A model generated the notes under the pieces. That model had not been told where the DNA came from and did not search any database. It saw nothing but the letters and a program-made list of their open reading frames with translations. The translations under genes were made by a program, and so were the position numbers. Below, piece after piece: positions 38,123 through 46,986 of a DNA stretch of 64,000 nt (within the stretch, counting starts at the first letter, position 1; every line of letters starts with the position of its first letter). Source of the DNA: Gordonibacter pamelaeae (GTDB taxonomy: Bacteria; Actinomycetota; Coriobacteriia; Coriobacteriales; Eggerthellaceae); NCBI RefSeq assembly GCF_042665095.1, contig NZ_JBHTBV010000015.1, one strand, 5' to 3'.

Positions 38123-38360
38123 GTCGAGCTTTCTGGGTCGGGGTTCGTTCGTGCACGCGCTATTGTCGCACGAGCGGGGCTGATGTGCGAGCTTATCACG
38201 GTTTCTGCGGCATTTGCGGTACCCGGGTGCGAAGAGGGGATAGGTTAAGTGCTGATCGTGGTTGCTTACCTTACGGCGTATAATTAACAGGGGCAAGGCA
38301 TCAAGAGAAGATGCGCTTTCGCACGTGATTTGTTCTGCTGGGAGAAGGTTGATTGTAGAA

Positions 38361-38484
38361 GAAAAAACAGGGCCCCGAAGGGCCCCGTAATAAGTCAAAA
38401 TGCCGCCTCCGCGGCGCCCCGAAGGGCAGGTAAGGCTGAGCCTTTATTTTGACTTGCAGTGACATCTTGACTGGTATCAAGATG
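38361..38484 (-). ncRNA. tracrRNA of the type II-A CRISPR system
   Basis: Minus-strand RNA upstream of and divergent from cas9. The anti-repeat (about 38446-38482) pairs with the array repeat: GTTTTGG, a bulge (crRNA A against tracr GAA), 9 bp with GCAGTGACA, then 8 bp with GACTGGTA. Downstream are a nexus-like hairpin AAGGC-TCA-GCCTT, the hairpins GCCC-TTCG-GGGC and GCCGC-GGAG-GCGGC, and a terminator CGGGGCCC-TTCG-GGGCCCTG followed by six T. The stretch GCAAGTCAAAATAA closely resembles the S. pyogenes tracrRNA. A TAGAAT -10 (plus-strand 38491-38496) sets the 5' end near 38484. The anti-repeat also contains an 8-bp self-complement, CATCTTGA / TCAAGATG. Confidence 0.88.
38449..38477 (+). promoter_or_regulatory. 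Candidate cas9 promoter overlapping tracrRNA anti-repeat
   Basis: TTGACT (38449-38454), 17-base spacer, TGGTAT (38472-38477). The predicted start is near 38484, leaving about 38 bases of leader with AAAGGGG before the cas9 ATG. The promoter lies inside the DNA that encodes the tracrRNA anti-repeat on the other strand. Confidence 0.5.
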
Positions 38485-38522
38485 TTGCCCATTCTAGCAG
38501 GTACATCCGGAAAGGGGAACCT

Positions 38523-41500
38523 ATGAATCTGCGCAACGTCGAATCGTATCAGGTGGGGCTGGACATCGGCACGGGGTCGGTTGGCTGGGCGGTGCTCGAC
38601 GACAACGGCGATCTCTGCCGCTTCAAAGGCAAGCCCACTTGGGGGAGCCGCGTGTTCCCGACGGCGGAGACCGCCGCCGAGGCCCGGGTGCATCGCGGAC
38701 AGCGACGCCGCTACGATCGCCGGCGCCAGCGGATCGACTTGCTGCAAAGGTTCTTCGCGGACGAAGTGGCCAAGGTGGACCCCGAGTTCTTCATCCGCCT
38801 CAACCAGGCGCGCCTGCATCCCGAGAACCGCGATCCGGCGCATGCCGACTACCGCTGGCCGCTGTTCAATGGAAGCAACTTCACCGAGAAGGACTACTAT
38901 CGGCAGTTCCCCACCATCTACCACTTGCGCGCGCACTTGCTGAAGTCCGACGAGCCCGCCGACATCCGGCTCGTGTACCTGGCGCTCCACAACATCGTGA
39001 AGCATCGCGGCAACTTCCTGCACCAGGACAACCCCTCGCTGAGCGCGCGGAACGCCAACGTGGGAGATGCGGTGGAGGCGCTGTGCCTCGCGCTCGACGA
39101 ATGGTGCGGGGCCCATGACGTCGAGTGCGCATGCGACGAGGCCGCCCTGGCGGAGGCGCTGGGCGACGCGTCGCTGCGCCCGGGCGAGAAGCGGGAGCGG
39201 GCGGAGGCGGCGCTCGGCGTGGAGAAGGCGCACAAGAAGCTGGCCAAGGCGGTCTCGTCGGCTGTGGTGGGGTATGCGGCCGAGTTCGGGCACGTGTTCT
39301 TCGCCGAGTCCGAGGGCAGCAAGTTCGCGCTCTCAAACGATGAGAAGGTGGAGGCCTACGTCTGCCCCGACGAGGGACGCGACTTGTTCGACGCGATGCG
39401 CGCGGTGCATTCGTCCTACGTGCTCATGGGTATTTTGAGCGAGGCGCAAGGCGAGCTTCTCTCGGTGTGCAAGGTGGGGGAGTACGAACGCTACAAGCGC
39501 GATCTCGAAACGCTCAAAAGCCTGGTTCGCGCCTACGGGCCCGAGCGCTACGACGAGTTCTTCTGCGGGCCGTTCTACGAGGGCACCCGCGACTACGATC
39601 CCGGCAAGGCGCAGGGCTACACCAAGTACAACCTGGGCGCGAGCAAGCTCTCGCACGAGGATTTCCTCAAAGAGGTGCAGAAGCTGCTCAAGGACATCGG
39701 AGCCCAGGCCGACGAGCGCTATGCGGACATCGAGCGCGCGATCGAGGCGGGCGCGTTTTTGCGGCGGCTCAAGACGAGCGACAATGGAACGATCCCCTAC
39801 CAGCTGCACCTCGAGGAGATGGACGCCATCATCGAGCGGCAGGCGGCGTTTTACCCCTTCCTCGCGCAGGAGAAGGACAAGCTGAAATCGCTCGTGAGCT
39901 TCCGCATTCCGTATTACGTGGGGCCGCTGACGCAGAAGAACGCCGCGCGCGATGGCAAGGGCGAGGCTCGTTTCGCGTGGTCGTCGCGCAAGCCGGGGAT
40001 GGAAGACGCGCGCGTCTACCCCTGGAACTGGGAAGACGTCATCGACAAGGACCAAAGCGCCGAGGACTTTATCCGTCGCATGACGGGCACGTGCACTTAC
40101 CTGAAAGGCGAGCCGGTGCTGGCGCGCTGCTCGCTCGACTACGAGCTGTTCTGCGTGCTGAACGAGCTCGCCGGAGCCCGCTGGACGCAGGACGGCGACA
40201 AGAGCTACCGCTTCGACGCGGCCGATCGCCTAGGTATCGTGGAAGACCTGTTCAAGAAGCGCAAGCGCGTGACCTACGAGGCGGCGGAGAAGTGGCTCGC
40301 GCGGACGCACGGGCCCGAGAGCGGCAAGTCGGCCGGCGGGGCGTACCACGTATCGGGCGGGCAGGGCGAGGACGCGTTCGAATCGCAGCTCTCCTCGCAC
40401 TACGACTTCTGCAAGATCCTCGGAGTTGACGAGCTTTCCGATGCCGACGAGGCCATGGCCGAGGACATCATCCTGTGGAACACCGTGTTCGAGGATCGCT
40501 CGATCCTGAAGCGCAAGATCAAGCTGGCGTACGGCGACCGCCTGGGCGACGCGCAGGTCCGCAAGCTCTGCCAGAAGCGCTACACCGGTTGGGGCCGACT
40601 GTCGGGCGAGCTTCTACGCGGGCTGCGCAGCGCTACTGACAACGGGCCGAAAACCATTATGGACATCCTTTTGGAAGGAGACCCGAACCATGCGCGGCGC
40701 ATGGGGGCGGCCATGAACCTTATGGAGATACTGCACGACGATCTGCTGGAGTTTCAAGCGAAGATCGACGAGCACAACCGCGAGCGCGCGCTTGCGGTAG
40801 GCGGCATGTCGGTCGACGAGGTGACGGGCTCTCCCGCTTTGCGTCGCGGCATCAACCAGGCGCTGCGAGTCGTAGACGAGATCGCCGGGATCGCCGGCAA
40901 GCCCCCCGCGCACATCTATGTGGAGGTGACGCGCGACGAGGGCGCCCGCAACAAGGGAAGACGCACCACGAGCCGCTACCGGGCCCTGGAAGCGGCGCTT
41001 TCCAGCATCAAGGCGCAGTGCGCCGACGTGTATGCCGAGCTCAAGGAGCGGGATCCGCGCGCGCTCGATGACGAGCGGCTGACGCTCTACTTCATGCAAT
41101 GCGGCAAGTGCATGTACTCGGGCGATGCGCTCGACATCAACAAGCTGCAGACGTACCAGGTAGACCATATCCTGCCGCAGTCGTACGTCAAAGACGACAG
41201 TTTCGAGAACAAGGTGCTGGTGCGTCCTGACACCAACCAGCGCAAGGGCGACACGCTGCTTCTGGACGAGCGGCTCATCGCGCGCATGCGCGGCTTTTGG
41301 CGCACGCTGCGGGATGCGGAGCTCATCGGCGAGAAGAAGTTCAACAACCTCACACGCACGAGCGTGAGCGACGAACAGATGAAGAAGTTCGTGAGCCGCC
41401 AGCTGGTGGAAACGGGCCAGATGGTGAAGCAAGTGCAGCAGCTTCTGCAGGCGCGCTACCCCGAGAGCGAGGTGCAGCCGGTGAAGGCGGGCGTGTCGCA

Positions 41501-42638
41501 TCAGCTGCGTGTTGGATGCGCGCTGGCGAAGAGCCGCGAGATCAACGACTTCCATCATGCGCACGACGCCTATCTGGCGTGCCAGGTGGGGAGGTTCGTG
41601 CAGTACCGACACAGCGCCGTGTACAGCGAGCCGGTGAAGATGGCCGCGGTGGTAAAGCAGTTCATCAAGAAGCAGGCGGAGGACTATCGCCGAACGCGAG
41701 AGCTGCCGGGCTCGGACGGTTTCATTGTGTCGAGCTTCATGACGCCGGGATTCGATGTGAAGACGGGCGAGGTGTTCCGCGATGCGTGGGACGCCGGGGC
41801 AGAGATCGACCGTATTAGGCGTTGTTTCGACTATAAGGATTGTTTCATCTCACGCATGCCCGAAGAGACGCATGGAGCGTTTTGGGACGCGACCATCTAC
41901 TCGCCGAGGGCGGCGGGCAAGACGCTGAGCCTTCCTTTGAAGAGAGGTCTTGACCCGCGCAAGTACGGCAGCTACTCGCGCGAGCAGTTCGCCTACTTCT
42001 TCGTGTATGAAGCCGTGAAGCCCAAGAAAAAGCAGCGGGTGTTGGAGTTCGCGCCGGTGCCGGTGCGGGTTGCATCGGCTTTGGCGAACGACCCGGATGC
42101 ATTGGAAGACTACGCACGCGAGCTCGCCGAGGCGGAGGGCTTGGTTTTCGAGCGTATCCGGCGGCGCAAGGTGTACAAGTACCAGCAGATCATCGTTGGC
42201 GATTCGCGGTTGTATGTCACGGGGAGAGAAGAGGTGAGGAATGCCAGGCAGCTTGCTTTTTCACAAGATGAGACGAAGCTCATCTGCCGAATTGAACAAG
42301 GCGAGGAATGCGAGGAAGGGGAATTGCTCGACTTGTTCAGATCGATGCAGCGCAAATACCTTGCATGCGCACCGCGTTTGGCTCGCCTCATGAAGGTGGC
42401 TGAAATGGAAGAGGGGTTCATCGCGGCAACAGCCTCGGGCAAGAGGGAAGTTCTGCTGTCGTTGACGTCGATCGCGGCGGCGCATAGGAACAGCATAGAC
42501 TTGAAGCCGATAGGCCGAAAAGGATCATCGGGGCAGATGAAAATCACGTTCTCTAAAGAACTGTCGACAAATGGCATCCTCTTCGTCGACTCGTCCGTCA
42601 CCGGCATGTTCGAGAGGCGGTGTCGCCTTGGCCTTTAG
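38523..42638 (+). CDS. cas9: Type II-A Cas9 endonuclease
   Basis: 1371 aa, the length of S. pyogenes Cas9. RuvC-I GLDIGTGSVGWAV with catalytic D14, Arg-rich bridge helix (HRGQRRRYDRRRQR, ~residues 60-73), RuvC-II HIYVEVTRDEG with E801, HNH VDHILPQSYV with D881/H882 and downstream Asn, RuvC-III HHAHDAYL with H1011-D1015. All catalytic residues are present, so it should be active. The C-terminus ends in the usual VTGMFERRCRLGL strand of the PAM-interacting domain. AAAGGGG lies upstream of the ATG. It is the first gene of cas9-cas1-cas2-csn2, each overlapping the next. The PAM cannot be deduced here. Confidence 0.97.
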   Translation: MNLRNVESYQVGLDIGTGSVGWAVLDDNGDLCRFKGKPTWGSRVFPTAETAAEARVHRGQRRRYDRRRQRIDLLQRFFADEVAKVDPEFFIRLNQARLHPENRDPAHADYRWPLFNGSNFTEKDYYRQFPTIYHLRAHLLKSDEPADIRLVYLALHNIVKHRGNFLHQDNPSLSARNANVGDAVEALCLALDEWCGAHDVECACDEAALAEALGDASLRPGEKRERAEAALGVEKAHKKLAKAVSSAVVGYAAEFGHVFFAESEGSKFALSNDEKVEAYVCPDEGRDLFDAMRAVHSSYVLMGILSEAQGELLSVCKVGEYERYKRDLETLKSLVRAYGPERYDEFFCGPFYEGTRDYDPGKAQGYTKYNLGASKLSHEDFLKEVQKLLKDIGAQADERYADIERAIEAGAFLRRLKTSDNGTIPYQLHLEEMDAIIERQAAFYPFLAQEKDKLKSLVSFRIPYYVGPLTQKNAARDGKGEARFAWSSRKPGMEDARVYPWNWEDVIDKDQSAEDFIRRMTGTCTYLKGEPVLARCSLDYELFCVLNELAGARWTQDGDKSYRFDAADRLGIVEDLFKKRKRVTYEAAEKWLARTHGPESGKSAGGAYHVSGGQGEDAFESQLSSHYDFCKILGVDELSDADEAMAEDIILWNTVFEDRSILKRKIKLAYGDRLGDAQVRKLCQKRYTGWGRLSGELLRGLRSATDNGPKTIMDILLEGDPNHARRMGAAMNLMEILHDDLLEFQAKIDEHNRERALAVGGMSVDEVTGSPALRRGINQALRVVDEIAGIAGKPPAHIYVEVTRDEGARNKGRRTTSRYRALEAALSSIKAQCADVYAELKERDPRALDDERLTLYFMQCGKCMYSGDALDINKLQTYQVDHILPQSYVKDDSFENKVLVRPDTNQRKGDTLLLDERLIARMRGFWRTLRDAELIGEKKFNNLTRTSVSDEQMKKFVSRQLVETGQMVKQVQQLLQARYPESEVQPVKAGVSHQLRVGCALAKSREINDFHHAHDAYLACQVGRFVQYRHSAVYSEPVKMAAVVKQFIKKQAEDYRRTRELPGSDGFIVSSFMTPGFDVKTGEVFRDAWDAGAEIDRIRRCFDYKDCFISRMPEETHGAFWDATIYSPRAAGKTLSLPLKRGLDPRKYGSYSREQFAYFFVYEAVKPKKKQRVLEFAPVPVRVASALANDPDALEDYARELAEAEGLVFERIRRRKVYKYQQIIVGDSRLYVTGREEVRNARQLAFSQDETKLICRIEQGEECEEGELLDLFRSMQRKYLACAPRLARLMKVAEMEEGFIAATASGKREVLLSLTSIAAAHRNSIDLKPIGRKGSSGQMKITFSKELSTNGILFVDSSVTGMFERRCRLGL

Positions 42639-43506
42639 AACCATCTTCATCGAGAGCCAGTGCCGGTGCGGCTACCAGGGCGGATACTTGGTGGTGCGGA
42701 AGACCGATGACACGAAGAAGATCCATCTGTCGGAGATATCCTCCATTATTTTGCAGAATACCCAGGTGTATTTGAGCGCCTATTTGTTGGTGGAGTTGGC
42801 CAAGTGCAAGATATCGCTGGTGGTGGCCGACGAGAAGTGCAACCCTATCGGCCAGTACCTGCCGCTGTACGGCGCCCACAACGCGAGCAAGCGCGTCGCG
42901 GAACAGCTGGCATGGGGTGAGCCCATAAAGAAGCGCGTGTGGCAGCAGGTGGTCAAGGAGAAGATCCGCCAGCAGGCGCGGCTGCTTGAGGAGAAGGACC
43001 TGCCCGAGGCCGCGAAGTCCCTGTACGCGTGTCGTGACGAGGTGAAATCGGGCGACACGACGAATCGGGAGGCCCGTGCGGCGCGGGTGTACTTCGCCGC
43101 GCTGTTCGGCCGCGATTTCTCGCGCGACGACAACACGCCGCTCAACGCCGCTTTGAACTACGGGTACGCGGTGCTGCTTTCCATGGTGAACCGGGAGGTG
43201 GTCTCGCGCGGGTACCTGACGCAGTGCGGCGTCTGCCACCGCAACGAGTACAACCAGTTCAACTTCTCCTGCGATTTGATGGAGCCCTTCCGGCCCGTTG
43301 TCGATCGCCTCGCCTTCGACTACGCTCAGGAGCTTTTCGACCAGGACGTCCGTCGCCTGCTCGGCGATCTGGGGAATCGCGTGGTGTCGTACAAAGGAGG
43401 CTCGTACCGCCTGCATTCGGTGGTGTCGCTTTTCGTGCAGGATTGCCTCGCAGCGCTCAACAAGAGCTTGGCACCGTCCGAGATCGAGGGCTTCGAGCAG
43501 CTATGA
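42628..43506 (+). CDS. cas1: Cas1 integrase (type II-A)
   Basis: 292 aa from TTG 42628. Metal-dependent integrase for spacer acquisition. N-terminal MAFRTIFIESQCRCGYQGGYLVV and the later ARAARVYFAALFG, ALNYGYAVLLSMVNREVVSRG and FNFSCDLMEPFRPVVDRL are the Cas1 core with the metal-binding Glu, His and Glu/Asp region. The TTG start overlaps the end of cas9 by 11 bases, with GAGAGGCGG upstream; an earlier in-frame ATG at 42571 would overlap cas9 more and give a nonfamily extension. Works with Cas2, Csn2 and Cas9. Confidence 0.93.
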   Translation: MAFRTIFIESQCRCGYQGGYLVVRKTDDTKKIHLSEISSIILQNTQVYLSAYLLVELAKCKISLVVADEKCNPIGQYLPLYGAHNASKRVAEQLAWGEPIKKRVWQQVVKEKIRQQARLLEEKDLPEAAKSLYACRDEVKSGDTTNREARAARVYFAALFGRDFSRDDNTPLNAALNYGYAVLLSMVNREVVSRGYLTQCGVCHRNEYNQFNFSCDLMEPFRPVVDRLAFDYAQELFDQDVRRLLGDLGNRVVSYKGGSYRLHSVVSLFVQDCLAALNKSLAPSEIEGFEQL

Positions 43507-43838
43507 GCGCTCGGGAGAGGATCCGCTATATGAGGGTGTTCGTGTTCTTCGACTTGCCGGTTGACACGGCGGCGCAGCGAAAAGAGTACCGATTGTTTCG
43601 AAAGTACCTCGTCAAAGAGGGTTTTCTGATGCTGCAGGAATCAGTGTACGCCAAGCTGGTGGTGAACGACGCGCAAGCGAATGCGGCTGTCATCCGCCTG
43701 CGACAGCACCGCCCGCCAGCGGGGTTGGTGCAGGCGCTCAAGGTGACCGAGAAGCAGTTCGCGGGGATGGAGTTCATAACGGGCTCGCGGCAATCTTACA
43801 GCGAGCTCGACACGTTAGAGGAGTTCGTGGTGCTATGA
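43503..43838 (+). CDS. cas2: Cas2 (type II-A)
   Basis: 111 aa. Ferredoxin-fold partner of Cas1: MRVFVFFDLPVDTAAQRKEYR is the canonical first strand with its Asp, and GFLMLQESVYAKLV the second. It starts at the cas1 stop (ATGA). An internal ATG at 43530 (MRVFVFF, with GGGAGAGG upstream) is an alternative start. Scaffolds the spacer-integration complex. Confidence 0.93.
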   Translation: MSARERIRYMRVFVFFDLPVDTAAQRKEYRLFRKYLVKEGFLMLQESVYAKLVVNDAQANAAVIRLRQHRPPAGLVQALKVTEKQFAGMEFITGSRQSYSELDTLEEFVVL

Positions 43839-44515
43839 AGCTGATCCTGTCGGGGTTTCCTGAAGCGCTTGACTTGGGAAGTGATGCGGTGTCGGTTCTC
43901 GAGATTCATAATCGCACATTGTTTTCGCGAGTGTGCCAATCGTTGTTCTCGGAGCTCGATGACGAGGCGTTGGAGCCGTATGCCTTTTGGGACGATGATG
44001 AGCGGCGGAGTTCGCGAAACCAATTTCTCTTTGTGTTCAATCCTTTCGCGCTTCCTTGGTCAGAGCGGGTACTTATCGGCGAAGTGCTTGAGCGTGTGGA
44101 GGGCATGTTTCTCTCTGAGGATGACGTGCGTCAGGAGATTGAGACGGCGGGACGAACGCTATCCGAGCGGGTTGCCGCTTTGGGGTTGCGGCTTCAATCG
44201 GACTATACTTTTGACATACAATGGGAGATGCGGAAGTATCTGAAAGCTTTTGATTTCAGCGTTGATGTCGATTCTTCCGACACGCTCTTTGACAACCTGA
44301 TAAAGTTCTTGAAGTTTGCATCCGACGCGTCGTTTAAAAAGCAGTTGGTTTTCGTGAATCTGAAGAATTTTTTGGAGACGGAAGAGGTTCAAGAGTTCTA
44401 TCGGCAAGCGATTTTTTCAGAATTGAACGTTCTGCTGCTGGAGAACGTACCTGATGGAGCGAACTTTGAGTTCGAGAGAAAAATGTGCATTGATAAGGAC
44501 TTTCTTCAATCATGA
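43835..44515 (+). CDS. csn2: Csn2 (type II-A adaptation protein)
   Basis: 226 aa, the length of the short Csn2 group. Begins MKLILSGFPEALDLGSDAVS and contains RNQFLFVFNPFALPW and KQLVFVNLKNFL, matching Csn2 as remembered; Csn2 forms a DNA-end-binding ring used in spacer acquisition and defines subtype II-A. Starts at the cas2 stop (ATGA). Its base composition is clearly less GC-rich than the rest of the window (TTT/TTG/AAA-rich codons), suggesting transfer from a low-GC Firmicute-like source. It ends 55 bases before the first repeat, leaving a very short leader. Confidence 0.88.
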   Translation: MKLILSGFPEALDLGSDAVSVLEIHNRTLFSRVCQSLFSELDDEALEPYAFWDDDERRSSRNQFLFVFNPFALPWSERVLIGEVLERVEGMFLSEDDVRQEIETAGRTLSERVAALGLRLQSDYTFDIQWEMRKYLKAFDFSVDVDSSDTLFDNLIKFLKFASDASFKKQLVFVNLKNFLETEEVQEFYRQAIFSELNVLLLENVPDGANFEFERKMCIDKDFLQS

Positions 44516-44570
44516 AGAAGCCCGCCAGTCGGCTTGTCCATCCTCCTGCAGAGAGGATTTTGCCCCAACG

Positions 44571-45790
44571 GTTTTGGAGCAGTGACAAACTGACTGGTAG
44601 TCAAACCTGGCATCGCGTTCGTAGCACTCGCATAGGGTTTTGGAGCAGTGACAAACTGACTGGTAGTCAAACTTCCACGGTGGACTAACGGCTTTCTCAT
44701 AGGTTTTGGAGCAGTGACAAACTGACTGGTAGTCAAACTAACCTTAGCGCTGATAGAGAAAATCTTGAGTTTTGGAGCAGTGACAAACTGACTGGTAGTC
44801 AAACTTGAAATGGACACGGATAAACTGATTCAGGGTTTTGGAGCAGTGACAAACTGACTGGTAGTCAAACGGAGGAAGGAACGGAATGAAAAGCAAGTTG
44901 GTTTTGGAGCAGTGACAAACTGACTGGTAGTCAAACCGGTACACCGCGCCCGTGGACGTGTTTAGGGTTTTGGAGCAGTGACAAACTGACTGGTAGTCAA
45001 ACAAGGTTGACGATAACAAGCTGTTACGCCGGTTTTGGAGCAGTGACAAACTGACTGGTAGTCAAACTATAGAGATTGATAATCTAGATACAAAATCGTT
45101 TTGGAGCAGTGACAAACTGACTGGTAGTCAAACCGGTAGCGTGATATGGCTTCGCGTCGTGTAGTTTTGGAGCAGTGACAAACTGACTGGTAGTCAAACA
45201 CACGTACAGGACGTGCAGCACGAAGTCAAGTTTTGGAGCAGTGACAAACTGACTGGTAGTCAAACCGTGCGCCACGCGCGCAACGAGGTGGCCGAGTTTT
45301 GGAGCAGTGACAAACTGACTGGTAGTCAAACGGGTTGCGGCAAGGCTTGTATCCATGAGGTGTTTTGGAGCAGTGACAAACTGACTGGTAGTCAAACTGG
45401 ACGGTAGTAGTTTTATCGGTATGCGTAGTTTTGGAGCAGTGACAAACTGACTGGTAGTCAAACTGTTGGCGGCGCTCAAGGGACGGTCGTTTGTTTTGGA
45501 GCAGTGACAAACTGACTGGTAGTCAAACCCCGCGGGCCGCTCCCATGTGACGCGTCAGGTTTGGAACAGTGACAAACTAACTGGTGGTCAAACCACCGCC
45601 CCTGCTAGGCTCTCGCAAGTCGCGTTTTGGAGCAGTGACAAACTGACTGGTGGTCAAACAAGCGGCTGATGCGCTCGTCGTATGTGCTGGTTTTAGTGCG
45701 GTGACGAACCGACTGTTATTCAGGCTAATCTTGGGCGCGTAGCCTTCGGTAGCCGTTTTGGAGCGGTGGCTGGCGGACTGGTGGACATAA
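44571..45790 (+). CRISPR. Type II-A CRISPR array, 19 repeats / 18 spacers
   Basis: 36-base repeats beginning GTTTTGGAGCAGTGAC and ending TGGTAGTCAAAC, with 29-30-base spacers. Repeats 1-15 (44571-45528) are identical. Repeat 16 (45558) has about 4 changes, 17 (45624) has 1, and 18 (45690) and 19 (45755) are strongly decayed. Decay at the far end puts the leader/newest spacers at the csn2 side and agrees with transcription on the plus strand, the orientation that pairs with the tracrRNA. No spacer sequence occurs twice. The leader between csn2 and repeat 1 is only 55 bases. Confidence 0.97.
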
Positions 45791-45981
45791 ACGAATAGGA
45801 TGGCCAACCGGAGGGCATCGCTTTAAGATACAGGGGTGGGAGGGTGTGAGGTTGGATGCGTCTTCCGTCGTCGGTTAACAATTGTCGGTGGTTTTCAGGG
45901 CGATTGCCTGTACCATAATGGGGATAGATAGTTTATACTCGCACGTAGGGATTGCAAGCGAACCTGTTGCGAGGAGGAACC
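45791..45981 (+). promoter_or_regulatory. Gap after the array with promoter of the WYL regulator gene
   Basis: 190 bases without a gene. A TATACT box at 45934-45939 lies about 40 bases before the Shine-Dalgarno GAGGAGG of the WYL gene, and a CATAAT box is at 45914-45919. No further repeat copies were recognised. Confidence 0.45.
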
Positions 45982-46968
45982 ATGGCCGTCAACCGTCAGA
46001 AGCTCAAGCTGCTGTATCTCATGCGGATGCTCGAGGAGGAGACCGACGCCGAGCAGGGCCTCACGATGGCGCAGATCCTCGAGCGACTGGAGGCACAGGG
46101 CATCACGGCCGAGCGCAAAGGCATCTACCGCGATATCGAGGCGCTGCGCGAGTTCGGCTTGGACGTGCGCACCTATCAGCGCGCGCCGGTGGAGTACGCG
46201 CTGGAGCGGCGCGACTTCGCCTTCCATGAGCTGTTGCTGCTGGTGGACGCCGTGCAGAGCTCGCGCTTCCTCACGCAGCGCAAAAGCGACGCGCTCGTGG
46301 CCGGCGTGAAGCGGCTCGCCACGAAGCGCCAGCGCAAGCTGCTCGACAAGCGCGTGCACGTGGAAGGCCGCATCAAGATGCAGAACGAGTCGGTGTTCTA
46401 CAGCGTCGACCGTATCCAGGAGGCCTTGGCGGGCAAGCGCAAGATATCCTTCACCTACTTCAAGTACGACGCCGAGAAGCGCAAGAAGCTGCAGCATGAC
46501 GGCAGGCGCTACGTGGAGACCCCCGTGCAGCTCGTGTACTCCGAGGGCTACTACTATCTGGTGGTGTTCAACGAGAAGCACGACGGGTTCGCGAACTACC
46601 GTGTGGACCGCATGGACCGCATCGAGGTGCTGGACGAGCCGGCCGCCAAGAACGAGCGCATCGCCACGTTCGACCCGTGCGAGCTGGAGAGCCGTGCATT
46701 CGGCATGTACGCGGGCGAGCCGGTCCCGATGACGCTGCTCGTGGACGAGTCAGTGATGGGCGCCGTGATCGATCGCTTCGGCAAGGACGTCGAGTCCCTT
46801 CCGGCGGGCGAGGGCCGGGCGCGCGTGTACGCCGTGGTCATGAAGAGTCCCGTGCTGTTCGGCTGGCTCGCCCAGTTCGGCGACCGCCTGCGCATCGAGA
46901 AGCCCGCTTCGCTCGCGGCCGAGTACCGCGACTACCTGGCGGGCATTGTCGCCTCGTACGGGGAGTGA
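45982..46968 (+). CDS. WYL-domain transcriptional regulator
   Basis: 328 aa. Residues 1-75 form a winged helix-turn-helix (TMAQILERLEAQGITAERKGIYRDIEALREFG). Residues ~150-225 are a WYL ligand-binding domain (KISFTYFKYD, RRYVETPVQLVYSEGYYYLVVF, NYRVDRMDRIEVL), followed by a WCX C-terminal region. ATG 45982 has GAGGAGG 6 bases upstream. Such proteins often sense nucleic acids or nucleotides and some regulate CRISPR or defence genes; its position right after the array makes that worth considering, but it may simply be a neighbour. Confidence 0.88.
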   Translation: MAVNRQKLKLLYLMRMLEEETDAEQGLTMAQILERLEAQGITAERKGIYRDIEALREFGLDVRTYQRAPVEYALERRDFAFHELLLLVDAVQSSRFLTQRKSDALVAGVKRLATKRQRKLLDKRVHVEGRIKMQNESVFYSVDRIQEALAGKRKISFTYFKYDAEKRKKLQHDGRRYVETPVQLVYSEGYYYLVVFNEKHDGFANYRVDRMDRIEVLDEPAAKNERIATFDPCELESRAFGMYAGEPVPMTLLVDESVMGAVIDRFGKDVESLPAGEGRARVYAVVMKSPVLFGWLAQFGDRLRIEKPASLAAEYRDYLAGIVASYGE

Positions 46969-46986
46969 CGCTCGGCGCGGCCGCGG

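Noticed and set aside
38523..42638. Assignment of the CRISPR system as type II-C, as often expected in Actinobacteria
   Set aside because: Cas9 is 1371 aa and a csn2 gene follows cas2, which defines II-A.
44506..45510. Minus-strand and plus-strand open frames made of LTTSQFVTAPK- or FWSSDKLTGSQT-type peptide repeats
   Set aside because: These are translations of the 66-base CRISPR repeat-spacer period, which is divisible by three, not genes.
44571..45790. Self-targeting spacers within this window
   Set aside because: No spacer was found by eye to match the window outside the array, but an exhaustive search was not possible, so nothing is claimed.
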